From: Neolentinus lepideus HHB14362 ss-1
Taxonomy: Eukaryota > Basidiomycota > Agaricomycetes > Gloeophyllales > Gloeophyllaceae
Direction: 5' to 3'
Length of the DNA stretch: 64,000 nt
NCBI GenBank assembly: GCA_001632425.1
Contig: KV425562.1
Span: 279,911 to 343,910, forward strand
In this document: positions 54,414-64,000 of the stretch, piece after piece
Position numbering within the stretch: the stretch's first letter is position 1
Layout: every line of letters begins with the position of its first letter
Position numbers and translations under genes: made by a program
Notes under the pieces: model-generated
Seen by the model: the letters and a program-made list of their open reading frames with translations, nothing else
Databases searched by the model: none
What the model was told of the DNA's origin: nothing

Positions 54414-57400
54414 CGTGTCGCGCACTAGGCGGCGTGGGAAACGGCGTGCCGAGTCCGCATCGTCGTGCGCTTTGATGCCAACCGACTTGTCACCGACGTC
54501 GACTTACTACTTGTCATCTTACCTGGTTCCGGGGTGTAGTGCGCTCGAGGACTATAGCTGCTCTTGACTTACCTCCCGAGGTACCTACTTGCTATGCATC
54601 ATCCACGAGGACTGCTACAGAATACGCAAGAAACCGTTCCTGGCCGCCCTGGTATGGCTCTGAGCGTCGATTGTGACAATAAGGTTTGTACGATATTGCA
54701 ATTTCATGTCCCGGCAAGTACTGGGTACTGCGTAATAGTGGGCATTCCTGCAAGTGACAGAGAACTGTCCATCATCGAAGTTGACTGGTCCAACCAATTG
54801 TGCTAAGGGTTCTATTCCGTTGGCAAGCCGAACTGCTGCCTAACCTGGCGTACATAATGGATTGCGTTGTGAAGTAAACGACGATTTGCTAAACGCTACT
54901 CGAGAGATGTGCTCCCTTCGGATCATGCCTGCAACTCGAGATGTTCTCACCATTCTATTCCGCGCGGATTGTTATTCTGCACCATCTGGTGGCCTGGTAT
55001 ACCTGATTTCATGTGCTTCCATTCTTGAAATAGGCATTATAGACATGGTTTGGGCGCTCGACTCCTTAGCGCGTGTATGGACCAACTTTTGCAGTGTAAC
55101 GGGACACGCCGCTTATGAAGTTTTCTAGCACTCCTCCGAGGACTTACCAAATATCTTGGGTTGTTTAGGGTAAGCACAAAATTCTTGATTCGCGAAGTTT
55201 TATTCACGGACGAGTCGATGTGATGCAAAAGACGGGGGCTTGACTGTTAACCTCATCCGCTGCTGGCATATGCCATCAAGTTGTATTCAGGTATTGAAGC
55301 TTGACCGGATGCGTCAAGATCGGTCCTAATGAACGTTACACCATATGGGCAGCTCACCACTTTGTTTCTAGATGTCGAGCACTCGGATAACATTTGTATT
55401 GTGTCCATTCTCCGCTAGCAAGAACCGGACATTCATAACCTACCAAAAGTCGTCATTGTCGAAGCTCGTCGGCCTAACTGCCGAGAATACCATACTATGG
55501 CAGGCACTCGCAGTACTTTGGGTATGTTCCTCTTTCCTCGATGAGCTGGCTGATGGGGAATGTCTCGGGCCGTACGAGTTCTTGTCGTGGAATTTTTTCT
55601 TCACCCTAACCCCCGCGGAAGTTCATGAAGCACCAGTTACGCGCATACGATTGCAAAATCTGGACGTTTGGCTCGGTAACTCGTGAGATACGCACGAGCT
55701 TATCGCTTCTTATGTTCTTTGCCGCTGTCCACCGGCGTGATTCCTTGCTGCGAAGCATTTTCTCAAGGTTAGTCGTTCACTGTGCTCCGAGGAGGTCCGG
55801 TATAGGCAGAATGTCTTTGAAATTCTCTATTACGGCCTTGCGAATTCGAAGTCAATTTCTCTCGAATTTTGGATGCTTCGACACTAAGTATGCTGTACGT
55901 GCTCCACTGCTAGAATTTCGAGTGACGACCTGTCTCGATGTAAAAAGGCTCGACGTCAGTACGATGGCATCATATCGAGACGCTCACGGTCCAGCTATTG
56001 ATAGCAATGTCTCATGCCCGTGAAATATCTCCTCATCATGCTGATTCGCCTAATGGCGTCTCTTCCTACTACTATCTCTACGAATGTTGCTGGAGATATC
56101 CTTGGTCTTGCTTCGGGCAAGATGTTCAGAATTCTTCGCAGACAGAGCGGCAGCTAGGCAACTACCGGTGAAATGCAAAAATGGTCTCGGGGACCGCTTG
56201 CATCTGATTGGGGCTTCTTGACCAGAAGCTTGATTGAGCAGAGTGTTATCTGGGAGGCCTGCGCATCCAGCAAATCTGAGTCCAGACCGATTCCGCGTGG
56301 GCATCTGTTAGACACCACGAACCGCTTCCTGGACCTATAGCTTTACGGCACATGAGATCATCCAGCATGGAGTCCATCTCCTGCGTCCCAAGCGCGTAAA
56401 CGCGCGCTCATGCAATCTCATGTGCCGTAAACCTGCTCCGTCCGAATATCGCTTCGTGGATGCCCCGAGTTCTGTCTTCATGAATTATCACCGTCGAGGG
56501 TGCTGAGTGCGCTTTGCAATTTACTAAATCATACTGAACGTCATCCGGTAGTGGAATCAAGACCCGGATTCGAATAAGCTATGTCAATCTCCTGCATCAG
56601 AGTATGTTGTTCATCAACAGACTTGCTCAATTATAGTGAACGGTAGTTGTTCCGCGACGCTGCCGGTCTCCTCTAGAAATCGGTCTCCTAGGGACATGAG
56701 AGTATCACGTACATCGCGTGTGGTGTCCTGGCTCGTGTGCGTCGCCAGGTTCTGTCACTGCAAGGAGAACAATGTCAGTGAACACAAACCCGTAATGGGG
56801 TTCCTTGGCGCTTGTCAGGAGACAGATCCATGCTATGAGAATAATTGCATGTATTTGTGTATTATTCCAAATTTGTTCAGAAAGACATAAAGACATATGC
56901 ACTGACCCGCGTAGTTGTGAGAATCCACCGTGGCACGATCAATAGCGAGCAGCCACGTAGACAACGACGTGAGACGCTCGATCGCGATTCATGTAAACCC
57001 ACCTTCAAGCCGTTTCCCGTCCTTGTCCTTATGGCCCTTTGATATCCTGTTTCCTGATCAACAGAAGTGAGTTCGCACCTGCATTCGGGAAAGAACGGCT
57101 GCTCAGGGATAAAAGAATAAAAAGATGCGAGAATATCCCCTCAAGTCACCACCACGTTTTTCTTTACCGTAGTAATAAAACAAGGCAATGTGACGACATG
57201 TTCGAGTATTGCTGCTCTGCAGAAGACAAGCGGGAGGCGGACGACGCCTTCTTGGTGATTTCATTATAGCTTCATAGAGATAACGAGTTTGTTGTTCCTA
57301 TTGGGTGCATGACACGTACGAAGACACGAGGAAGAGGATACGAGAATGCAATTTCCACATATACGTATGGTCTATGTGTGTTCTGGAGAGAAGCGTGAGC

Positions 57401-58732
57401 GACGAAGCAGCTGAAGAAGTTCAAGAACGACATGTCCGCACCCACGCCCAATTAAATGCGGAATGGGAGGCGAGAAAACGTAGACAGGTAGTATATACTG
57501 TCGGTTAAGCATACACGTCACGTCGAAGGTACGGCCCGCCAGAGCCCCCAGAGGCCACATCGTATGTTACGAGTTAAGTGGGTCTGTTGATCGGTTACAA
57601 GGATTGGAAAGAGCCAGGATGATAAGAAGGCGCAGTACCAGTTTTCTTGAGACTTTGCCTTGGGACTCGAGATAAACGTCCGCCTCTACAGGATCACCTG
57701 CGGTTACCAAGAGCACTAGGGCGTTTGAATCCTGATGGGATTAAAATGGAGAATGAACCCTCATACTGTTCACAAAGGATCCGCCACTATCAGTTTCAGT
57801 TGACAGAGTCCGTACCTTTATTCAAGCCTTGCATGGGTCCAACCCTGACCTTTATATTCCGCGCGATGCAGCACGTATGAAGACACATGTTTGCAATTGC
57901 AGGTCATGTTCGACGATAGCTATTTCCAAATAGCTCCAGTTCTCTTGAGGATTTTCAGGTGAGTTTAATAGAGTATGCATAGCGTTGCTCCAGGTCGATC
58001 ATAGGGCTCCCACGTACCGCAATTTGTTCGGCGTCTATGAGTGCATTCTACCGAAGGCTGACCGGAGGAGGGCCGGATCCGGAAGCAATGGAGAGCGCAG
58101 CAGAAAGCCGTAACTAGCCAGTGGAGTTCATCAGCCTCAAACGTCGGCCTGAAACAGGTTCCCGCAGGCATGAGATTCAAGGTTCAGCTATGCAAATGAT
58201 TGAATGGCCGTGCACGCACCTTTAAAAGTGGTATCGCGGAACGTTTGTGGCGGCCCGCGCTTGTCTAAGCCATGCATACATATGGATTCGGAAGAAGAAG
58301 ACATCAAACAATCTGATTCATCAAAAATTCTCCCATCAACGACCATTCGGACGTGTCTTGACAAATACTACTGCAAAGGGCGCTGGGGGTTAGATGTTTC
58401 AGAAAGGCGCAGTTGCGGTTGCACCGGGTAAAATTCGAGTGTCAGAGTCTGTCAAAGAAAAGATAGACAGAGAGCCTGCGGAAGTTGTTTGATTCCCTTT
58501 GATTATTCTGATCGAAGGATCTATTACGCGACGGGCTATAATAATAATTAACGGCATCCCCTTGGTCGGTTCCATTGCTCCTATCAAGGTTGAAGTTCGC
58601 CAGAGTCTACGGCGGTCTCTCTCCTGCCCACTTCAACGCTTGCGGTCGCTGGGCCACCCGCATTTCGTGTCTTTCTCTTTCTTTATCTCGTCTTTTCTTT
58701 CTTTCTGACTTAACGTCCTGGCACGACTCGTC
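54414..58732. other. Gene-poor spacer of 4.3 kb
   Basis: No open frame shows a recognised domain or a convincing intron chain. A run at 57305-57508 (DEAAEEVQERHVRTHAQLNAEWEARK) looks helical but has no supporting exons. The spacer contains a strong inverted repeat at 56342-56431. It may be decayed transposon or regulatory DNA; that cannot be decided by eye. Confidence 0.5.
56342..56431. repeat. Inverted repeat with 17-bp perfect arms and a nested hairpin
   Basis: TTTACGGCACATGAGAT at 56342-56358 is exactly complementary to 56415-56431, with 56 bp between. Inside the loop a second perfect 6-bp stem (AGCGCG 56391-56396 with CGCGCT 56403-56408) is present. No target duplication is visible at the flanks. 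It could be a MITE remnant, a structured RNA or a protein-binding palindrome. Confidence 0.8.
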
Positions 58733-61266
58733 ATGTCCAAACACGCCAACATGGCTACACACGCTCCACAATCGTTACCTTCATTCGCCCAGGCCTTTAG
58801 TACCCCTTCATTAAACAGCATTTCATCCGGCAGCAACGCACTACCACCCATACAGAGCCGCCTGTCGTCCATGGATGACGCGAACCACAGTCGTGTTGAG
58901 TCTCCTCCCGTTCAGGACGAAGGCAAGCAAGGCGCCCTCGAGAGCGGTCCTCCGAAGCGAAGCAATCTAAAGCGAGCACATCTAGGAGGAGTTTTGGGTT
59001 CTGGTAAGCGCGATAACGATAGTTCGGACTCTGAGTATGTGCCATTGTATTATGTAGCAGTCCCTTTCGGGGAGAATGTTGATGTATTTATTATCTCAGG
59101 AGACATCGTTCACCACGATTGGTTCGAATTAAAGAAGAACAAGAATACGAACCGGTAGACCGCCATTTACCCGCACCTGACCGATCCAACCCGCAATACC
59201 CAGAATCTCTTCAAGATGCGAGCAGCGCGCCACCTCCATCTAGCACATATCCCCCTCCCTCCAAAAGACGTCGCGTAACTATAAGCGGCACCCATCCACT
59301 AAATACCAACGTCCAGCGCGCCGGCTCTGAACATGCTACGCCCATCTCGCCTGTCGTAATGGGCTTCCCGCTCAATCGAGACGATCCCGCAGCTATCGAG
59401 CAGGTACGATCCATGCTCTCTGTAAAGCAGAAACAGAAGGCTCTGATCGAGCAGAGGAGAGGTAGTGTTGCCGGCGTGATGTCGGTCCCCGGCAAGGGCT
59501 CTGGCCCACCTGCGGTCAACGTCGTCAACCCTCTTTCTGTCTCGGATGAGCCGGGTCGAAATAGCGGCGGCAAAACTACGCGCACCGGGCGTAGTTCGCC
59601 GTCCGCAATGTCTCAACACGCCGGACACACCGTCCCCGGCAGACGCGCGACAATCGCTTCTTCAACTGCTACACCAATTCGACGCAGCCCCCTTCAAGCT
59701 TCTACGACACACACACGAAATGCTAGTCCCCCCTCCGCCCCAACCCAACCAGCCCACACCCAAACCCAAAATCCCACACCTCCTGACCGCTCGATTCCGG
59801 CTGAACCTCCACAGACATTCACCGATCTGTCAGGCGGAACACCAGCTCCCAACGCACTTCCGCCGCCACCTATCAGCTTCGCCCGTCGGCGTGCGGCTCA
59901 GTTGGGTGGTATGAAGAAGAAGCCGGCAGATATCATCATAAGCCCTCGCGATCCTGTTACCCATCAGCCGGCAATTCAAAGTGCTCCTCCCATTCCTCGT
60001 GCCAGTCAACAGGCTGGTCTCTCCAGCTTTCGAATGGCACTGCCCAGTCTTCCTCCTGCCATGGCAGCAGGTGCACAACACGCACGCCGCACGACTGCCG
60101 GCCAAGTCCCTCCTACTCCTACAAGACTAGGAATGCCTAGTACTGCAGCCCGCGCTGGATCCTCTCTCGCCGCAGGCTCACGCTCTCCACAAGTCCCCAT
60201 CGCTTCCACGCTCGTCCCGCCGACGCCCACTTCTCTCGCGCACCCGAATTACGGCGCAGAAAAATCCGCGTTCCTTACGCCGTTTGAGTCGTTCTACGAC
60301 GCTCTCGCGGACTCAAAGCAGCTGAAGAACTGGCTTAGTGAGCAGTTGCAGAAGAGCCAGAGCGTGATGCAAGAGATGCAACAGCAACAGGAGAGGATGG
60401 AGCAGATGGTTGAGGTGGTAGTGGATAAGAAGGTTGCGCCGATGCGCGAGGAGATTTATGGGCTCAAGAGGAGGGTAGGTGAGTTGGAGGAGGAGTTGTA
60501 TGCCGCAAGGGCTGCCGCGAATGCGAATGCGAGCGCAGGGCCTAGTCGGCAGTTTGTATCGCATTTGCCAGCGGCTGCGCCTATGACTAGCAGAGCAAGG
60601 GGTGAGCAACATAGCCAAGCGAACATTGACCGTATTGACTGGTTTCGCACCATAGTGGGGGCACAGGTGGCGCCCGATACCCAGTATACCTTCCCACCAG
60701 TGGTGGAAATGTCGGGTGTACCGCGTAGGCCGCACCTCATCAGGAGGCCGTCGTCTACAGGTAGGTCTTCGGCAGGGGGCGACTTCGCCGATGCGCGGAG
60801 CATTACAGGCTCAGAACGAGGCTCGCCTGTCGGTTTCGACATGAACAAACGGGTGTCGGTCTCCGCCATGCGCTACGAACCGGCTCCGTCGCAGCCGCTC
60901 TCAGGGTCATCGCGCGACTCGCATAGCTTCCAAGCATACTCTCATCACAGTGGTGCCTTCGGTAGGGGGTCGCCTCATTCGCGTTCGCCTTTGATAAATG
61001 CAAAGGCGCCGGCGGCGCCACCTCTTCACCGAAACAATTCATATAACCGCGGAGGACAGACTGCGCAGCTCGGTGCTGAATGGGAGCGCGACAGAGAACC
61101 GGCACATCGACCGTCTTCCGGACACCGTCGCACTCCTGATGATGGACCAAGTGGTGAAGCAACCCAGACAGCGGCCGAGCGGAGTGATGTTCGGCGCAAT
61201 TCGATGATTATATCGCCTCCTGGCAGCCGTCCTAGGTCTCCAGAGTCTATGGATGAGGGCTCATGA
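58733..61266 (+). CDS. Intrinsically disordered protein with central coiled coil, unknown function
   Basis: Exon 1 58733-59003 and exon 2 59135-61266 join in frame to about 800 residues; the intron of 131 nt is inferred from phase. Features in order: a Ser-rich leader; PSKRRRVTISGTHPLNT, a basic patch that could be a nuclear signal; FPLNRDDPAAIEQVRSMLSVKQKQKALIEQRR, a helical segment; a long Pro/Ser-rich part; and YGAEKSAFLTPFESFYDALADSKQLKNWL, the most structured-looking block. A glutamine/glutamate coiled coil (about residues 430-470) ends in EIYGLKRRVGELEEELYAAR. The tail is Ser/Arg-rich. I do not recognise the family; a nuclear scaffold or transcription-linked role is inference from the basic patch and coiled coil. 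Confidence 0.7.
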
Positions 61267-61916
61267 CGCGTTTAAGTGCTACAGCTGGTTGGTTTCAAAT
61301 GGGACTCTGAAGCGTGGATTTAGGTCCTCCTTTTACTTTTGTTTATTATATCGATTTGATGTGCACATCGCGTTGGTATGTATCTTCTAGGTCCCGATCT
61401 GCCCCCGTTCAAGTTTTCTTTCTTTTCATTGTCCGCTTGTCTCCCTATGTCGTTTGTGCAGCGGACTCACTTGGACTTGATATGCGTTTCTTTCCTTGTC
61501 GAAGAGCTCTCCTCTATACGTGCGCTGTATAGACTTGCATTCGCTCTTTGTCAATCTCCTCGCAATGCACCCTTGCACATGTAACATCTAGATATTTGTA
61601 ATTGTACGTAGCTATCCGAGCCTCGGAAACAGGACGCGTCTGATATCTTCTAAGCAGGTTACGTATGCGAGAGTTTGGGTTCATAAACTCGTCATATGCT
61701 GACAATTGCCTTCGCCACAGCTTCATTCCTTCGCATCCACCGAGCGCATCAAAACATATCATTTTCGGAAATCAAATATTATATATCTTATTTTGCTTTC
61801 TAATGGCCTGCGACATTACTCAGCAGGGCCTTATGATAATGATAGCACTTCGAAATTGCATCATAAGCACCCCCTGACAGGTTAGTTCAGCTGGTCTGGC
61901 AACATTTAAGCTGGGA
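61267..61916. other. Intergenic between the coiled-coil gene and the GST gene
   Basis: 650 bp of pyrimidine-rich and AT-rich DNA with no supported gene. It holds the 3' UTR of the upstream gene and the promoter of the GST gene. Confidence 0.45.
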
Positions 61917-62991
61917 ATGGCGAGTCTATGCTCTATCTCCAGTCGCCTTCGAACCACCCACCGCCATTTCTCTACCGCCCCGTCCAGAATGTCCAAGCCA
62001 ATCCAACTCTACACTGCCAGGACGCCCAACGGCTTCCCCATTACTATCCTCCTCGAGGAGCTGAAGGCCAAATATGGTCTAGACTACGAGTAAGTCTATT
62101 GCTACGGCGGAATACATATCGAGTTGACGGGCTGTGGAAAGTTATCAAGTAATTGATATCTCTAAGAACACGCAGAAAGAGGATTGGTTCATCAAGATCA
62201 ACCCCAACGGACGTATTCCCGCCATTGTCGACCGCGCTCGCGGTAACTTTAATGTTTTCGAGACCTCGGCGATTCTGTTGTACTTGGTGCAGCACTACGA
62301 CAAGAACCTGGAGTTCGGTTTCGATCCCGTGAAGCAGCCCGATGACTACAGTGAAGAGTTACAGTGGCTATTTTTCGCGGTACGTTGCATTATTTCGGGG
62401 ACCGGCAGTAGTTGATGGAGCGGTGTATAGCACGGTGGTATTGGTCCCATGCAAGGCCAATGTATGCATGCCTACCTCTTCAGAGAGCCAACGGTCACTA
62501 ATCTCTCCTAATCCAGCCAACCACTTCAACCGTTACGCACCAGAGGACATTCCGTACGCCAAGAAGCGTGAGTATGCTGCAGGTATCTTTGTCTGAACTC
62601 GGTCTCTTAATTAAGCTCCACCCATAGGTTACATCGACGAGACCAAGCGTCTCTATGGCGTCCTCGAGATCCGCCTGAAGCAGGGCCGTGAATGGCTCGC
62701 CGGTCCTGGCAAGGGCAAATACTCCATCGCCGACATCAAGGCTCTGGCATGGTGAGCCTCATTCACCATCTTACCCGTAGCCAAGAAACTTTATTCAGTT
62801 ACGGTATAGGGTAAGAATCCACGCTCACTCTGGTATCCCCACTCTCGATGAGTGGCCGAATGTTAAGGTTGGTGTCGTTGCACTGATGATGGTTGTATGC
62901 ACCGCTGACTAGGCAATGACTATAGGCTTGGGTTGAGCGTGCCGAGGCAAAACCCGCTTACCAAGCAGGTTTGAACATCCCTCCCGCATAA
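61917..62991 (+). CDS. Ure2-like glutathione S-transferase with possible mitochondrial leader, 7 exons
   Basis: Exons 61917-62089, 62142-62379, 62431-62461, 62517-62567, 62628-62751, 62810-62867 and 62926-62991 sum to 741 nt, 246 residues, phases consistent. A second in-frame ATG at 61989 would give 222 residues. The thioredoxin-like half reads [22 protein letters not shown], then [13 protein letters not shown] and [11 protein letters not shown]. The helical half contains [10 protein letters not shown] on a 31-nt exon, [42 protein letters not shown], and the closing [15 protein letters not shown]. This is the Ure2-like fungal GST class, which handles electrophiles and disulfides with glutathione. 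The 24-residue extension from the first ATG is Arg/Ser/Thr-rich without acids and ends RHFSTAPSR, like a mitochondrial presequence. Confidence 0.93.
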
Positions 62992-64000
62992 GATGCCAAG
63001 ATGAATGCACAGAGAAAGCAGAGAGCAACGAGTAGGGAAGCCATTGTAACATAAGCGGTCGTGTTTATGTATCAAACCGGAAGAATCAAGGCAGTCCATA
63101 ATATGAGCACTCTTCGGTGTGGCATCGCGCAATGTGAACCTGAATTTCTCGGCCTCGGGCCCACATACCTGCTCAACTCTAAGCTTGCAAAGCTCTAGGG
63201 CTTTCGGGCACGCTTTTCTCGTCCTCCGAAGTTCGCATACTCACAAACATAAAGAAGAAAATTTTCCTGCGGTGCTATTGTATCGATCACCGCAAGGATA
63301 GCACGACACATCGGAAGGTATGCGCTTCTCTACGCACGCGTTTCACGTGCTGATAAAAGAACTCGGTTTCTTGCGATGTTATTCCACCATATCTTGCAAG
63401 AATAGCACAATGTATTCAAAGGTATGCCGATGGCTACAAGCTGAAGAGCAAGGAGAACCGGTTGCAGCTATCTACAAACACTGGTAAGCCCGATCACCTC
63501 CCACCGAAAAAGGATATGCACAAAGGATGCGTACAATATGATTCATTCATGATCCGATACAAAGGGTACTAACAGTCCTGATTATGGCAACGATGTCCCG
63601 GGTATGTGGTACTAAGGATGAGATAGCTTCAAAGGAGAGTCGTGTCAAGCAGACTCGAACTGAGAAGATATCGATTCGTTCTGTGGTATCGGCGGCGCTG
63701 AGGAAACAGGCAGAGGACTCGAGGAACCGGCGTACGCGAAGCTCGACTTGTAATTGTGGCGCGTATGTCTCGAACCGTCTCGCTGGTGCCGCTGAATACA
63801 GTAGAATGCCTCGTAGTGAGCATATACGAATAAGAGAAGCCGACGAGGAGACCTACGTGACTCGCCTCATCGGTAATCTGTGTAATGACAGTTTCGACTG
63901 CAATGGAAAGCGGCATGGGCTCCCACTGACAGCTAAGTGAGCCAGATTTCAATTTCACCCCGTTCCAAGAGAACAAACCTTGCTGAATATCAAGTCCCCG
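62992..64000. other. Window end, no gene confidently recognised
   Basis: An open frame on the plus strand (63584-63940, 118 residues) and an overlapping one on the minus strand (63629-63976) both lack known motifs. Which, if either, is coding cannot be decided from sequence alone. Confidence 0.4.

Noticed and set aside
56560..56580. TTCGAAT string resembling a tRNA T-loop
   Set aside because: No paired T-stem, acceptor stem or A/B box could be found around it.
63584..63976. Overlapping open frames on both strands at the window end
   Set aside because: Neither strand shows a motif; called uncertain and not annotated as a gene.

Overview
The window is nuclear DNA of a filamentous basidiomycete, most likely an agaricomycete. 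Genes are packed on both strands and cut by many short introns (about 50-70 bp, GT..AG, one GC..AG). Gene content includes a Ngaro-type tyrosine-recombinase retroelement, a KAT11-family Rtt109, and F-box genes of the expanded agaricomycete kind. Species assignment (a wood-decay polypore is my guess) is inference.

Layout. 1-2213: 3' part of a Ngaro-like retrotransposon (RNase H end, tyrosine recombinase, split direct repeats). 3.1-6.4 kb: a divergent pair, a short-chain dehydrogenase (-) and an FAD-dependent fumarate-reductase-like oxidoreductase (+). 6.4-7.8 kb: a secreted pectin methylesterase (-). 8.5-9.7 kb: a MYND zinc-finger protein (+). 10.4-17.0 kb: a long phospholipase D1/Spo14 gene (+). 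17.2-17.6 kb: a small Dabb protein in three exons (-). 17.9-20.5 kb: a SAP-like protein (+). 21.3-23.8 kb: F-box-like gene copy A (-). 24.3-25.7 kb: a putative zinc-finger protein (+). 25.9-27.0 kb: a SIKE/FGFR1OP2-like STRIPAK subunit (+). 27.8-31.5 kb: a PH-domain proline-rich protein (+). 31.7-39.5 kb: spliceosomal Prp8 (-). 39.7-42.0 kb: F-box-like copy B, a pseudogene (+). 42.8-44.0 kb: actin-capping protein alpha (+). 44.4-45.0 kb: mitoribosomal protein mL58 (+). 45.1-47.0 kb: a SET domain joined to the tRNA deaminase subunit Tad3 (-). 47.4-49.3 kb: isocitrate lyase (-). 50.4-52.3 kb: ALG7 (-). 52.7-54.4 kb: RTT109 (-). 54.4-58.7 kb: gene-poor spacer. 58.7-61.3 kb: a disordered coiled-coil protein (+). 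61.9-63.0 kb: a Ure2-like glutathione transferase with two possible starts (+).

Most genes are unrelated housekeeping functions (splicing, N-glycosylation, chromatin acetylation, actin capping, phosphatidic acid signalling, tRNA editing, glyoxylate cycle), so the window is not a biosynthetic cluster. Lineage-specific material is the Ngaro element, the two F-box copies in opposite orientation flanking an 18-kb block of conserved genes, the pectin esterase and the 4.3-kb spacer.

Strongest leads: the in-frame SET-Tad3 gene model, the two F-box paralogs broken at different places, the GST with a mitochondrial-looking N-terminal extension, the stop/start overlap and split repeats of the Ngaro element, a 10-nt microexon in the pectin esterase, and a 17-bp-arm inverted repeat in the spacer. 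I found no convincing tRNA, rRNA or CRISPR and no clear novel defence or biosynthetic system. All splice sites were inferred by eye.
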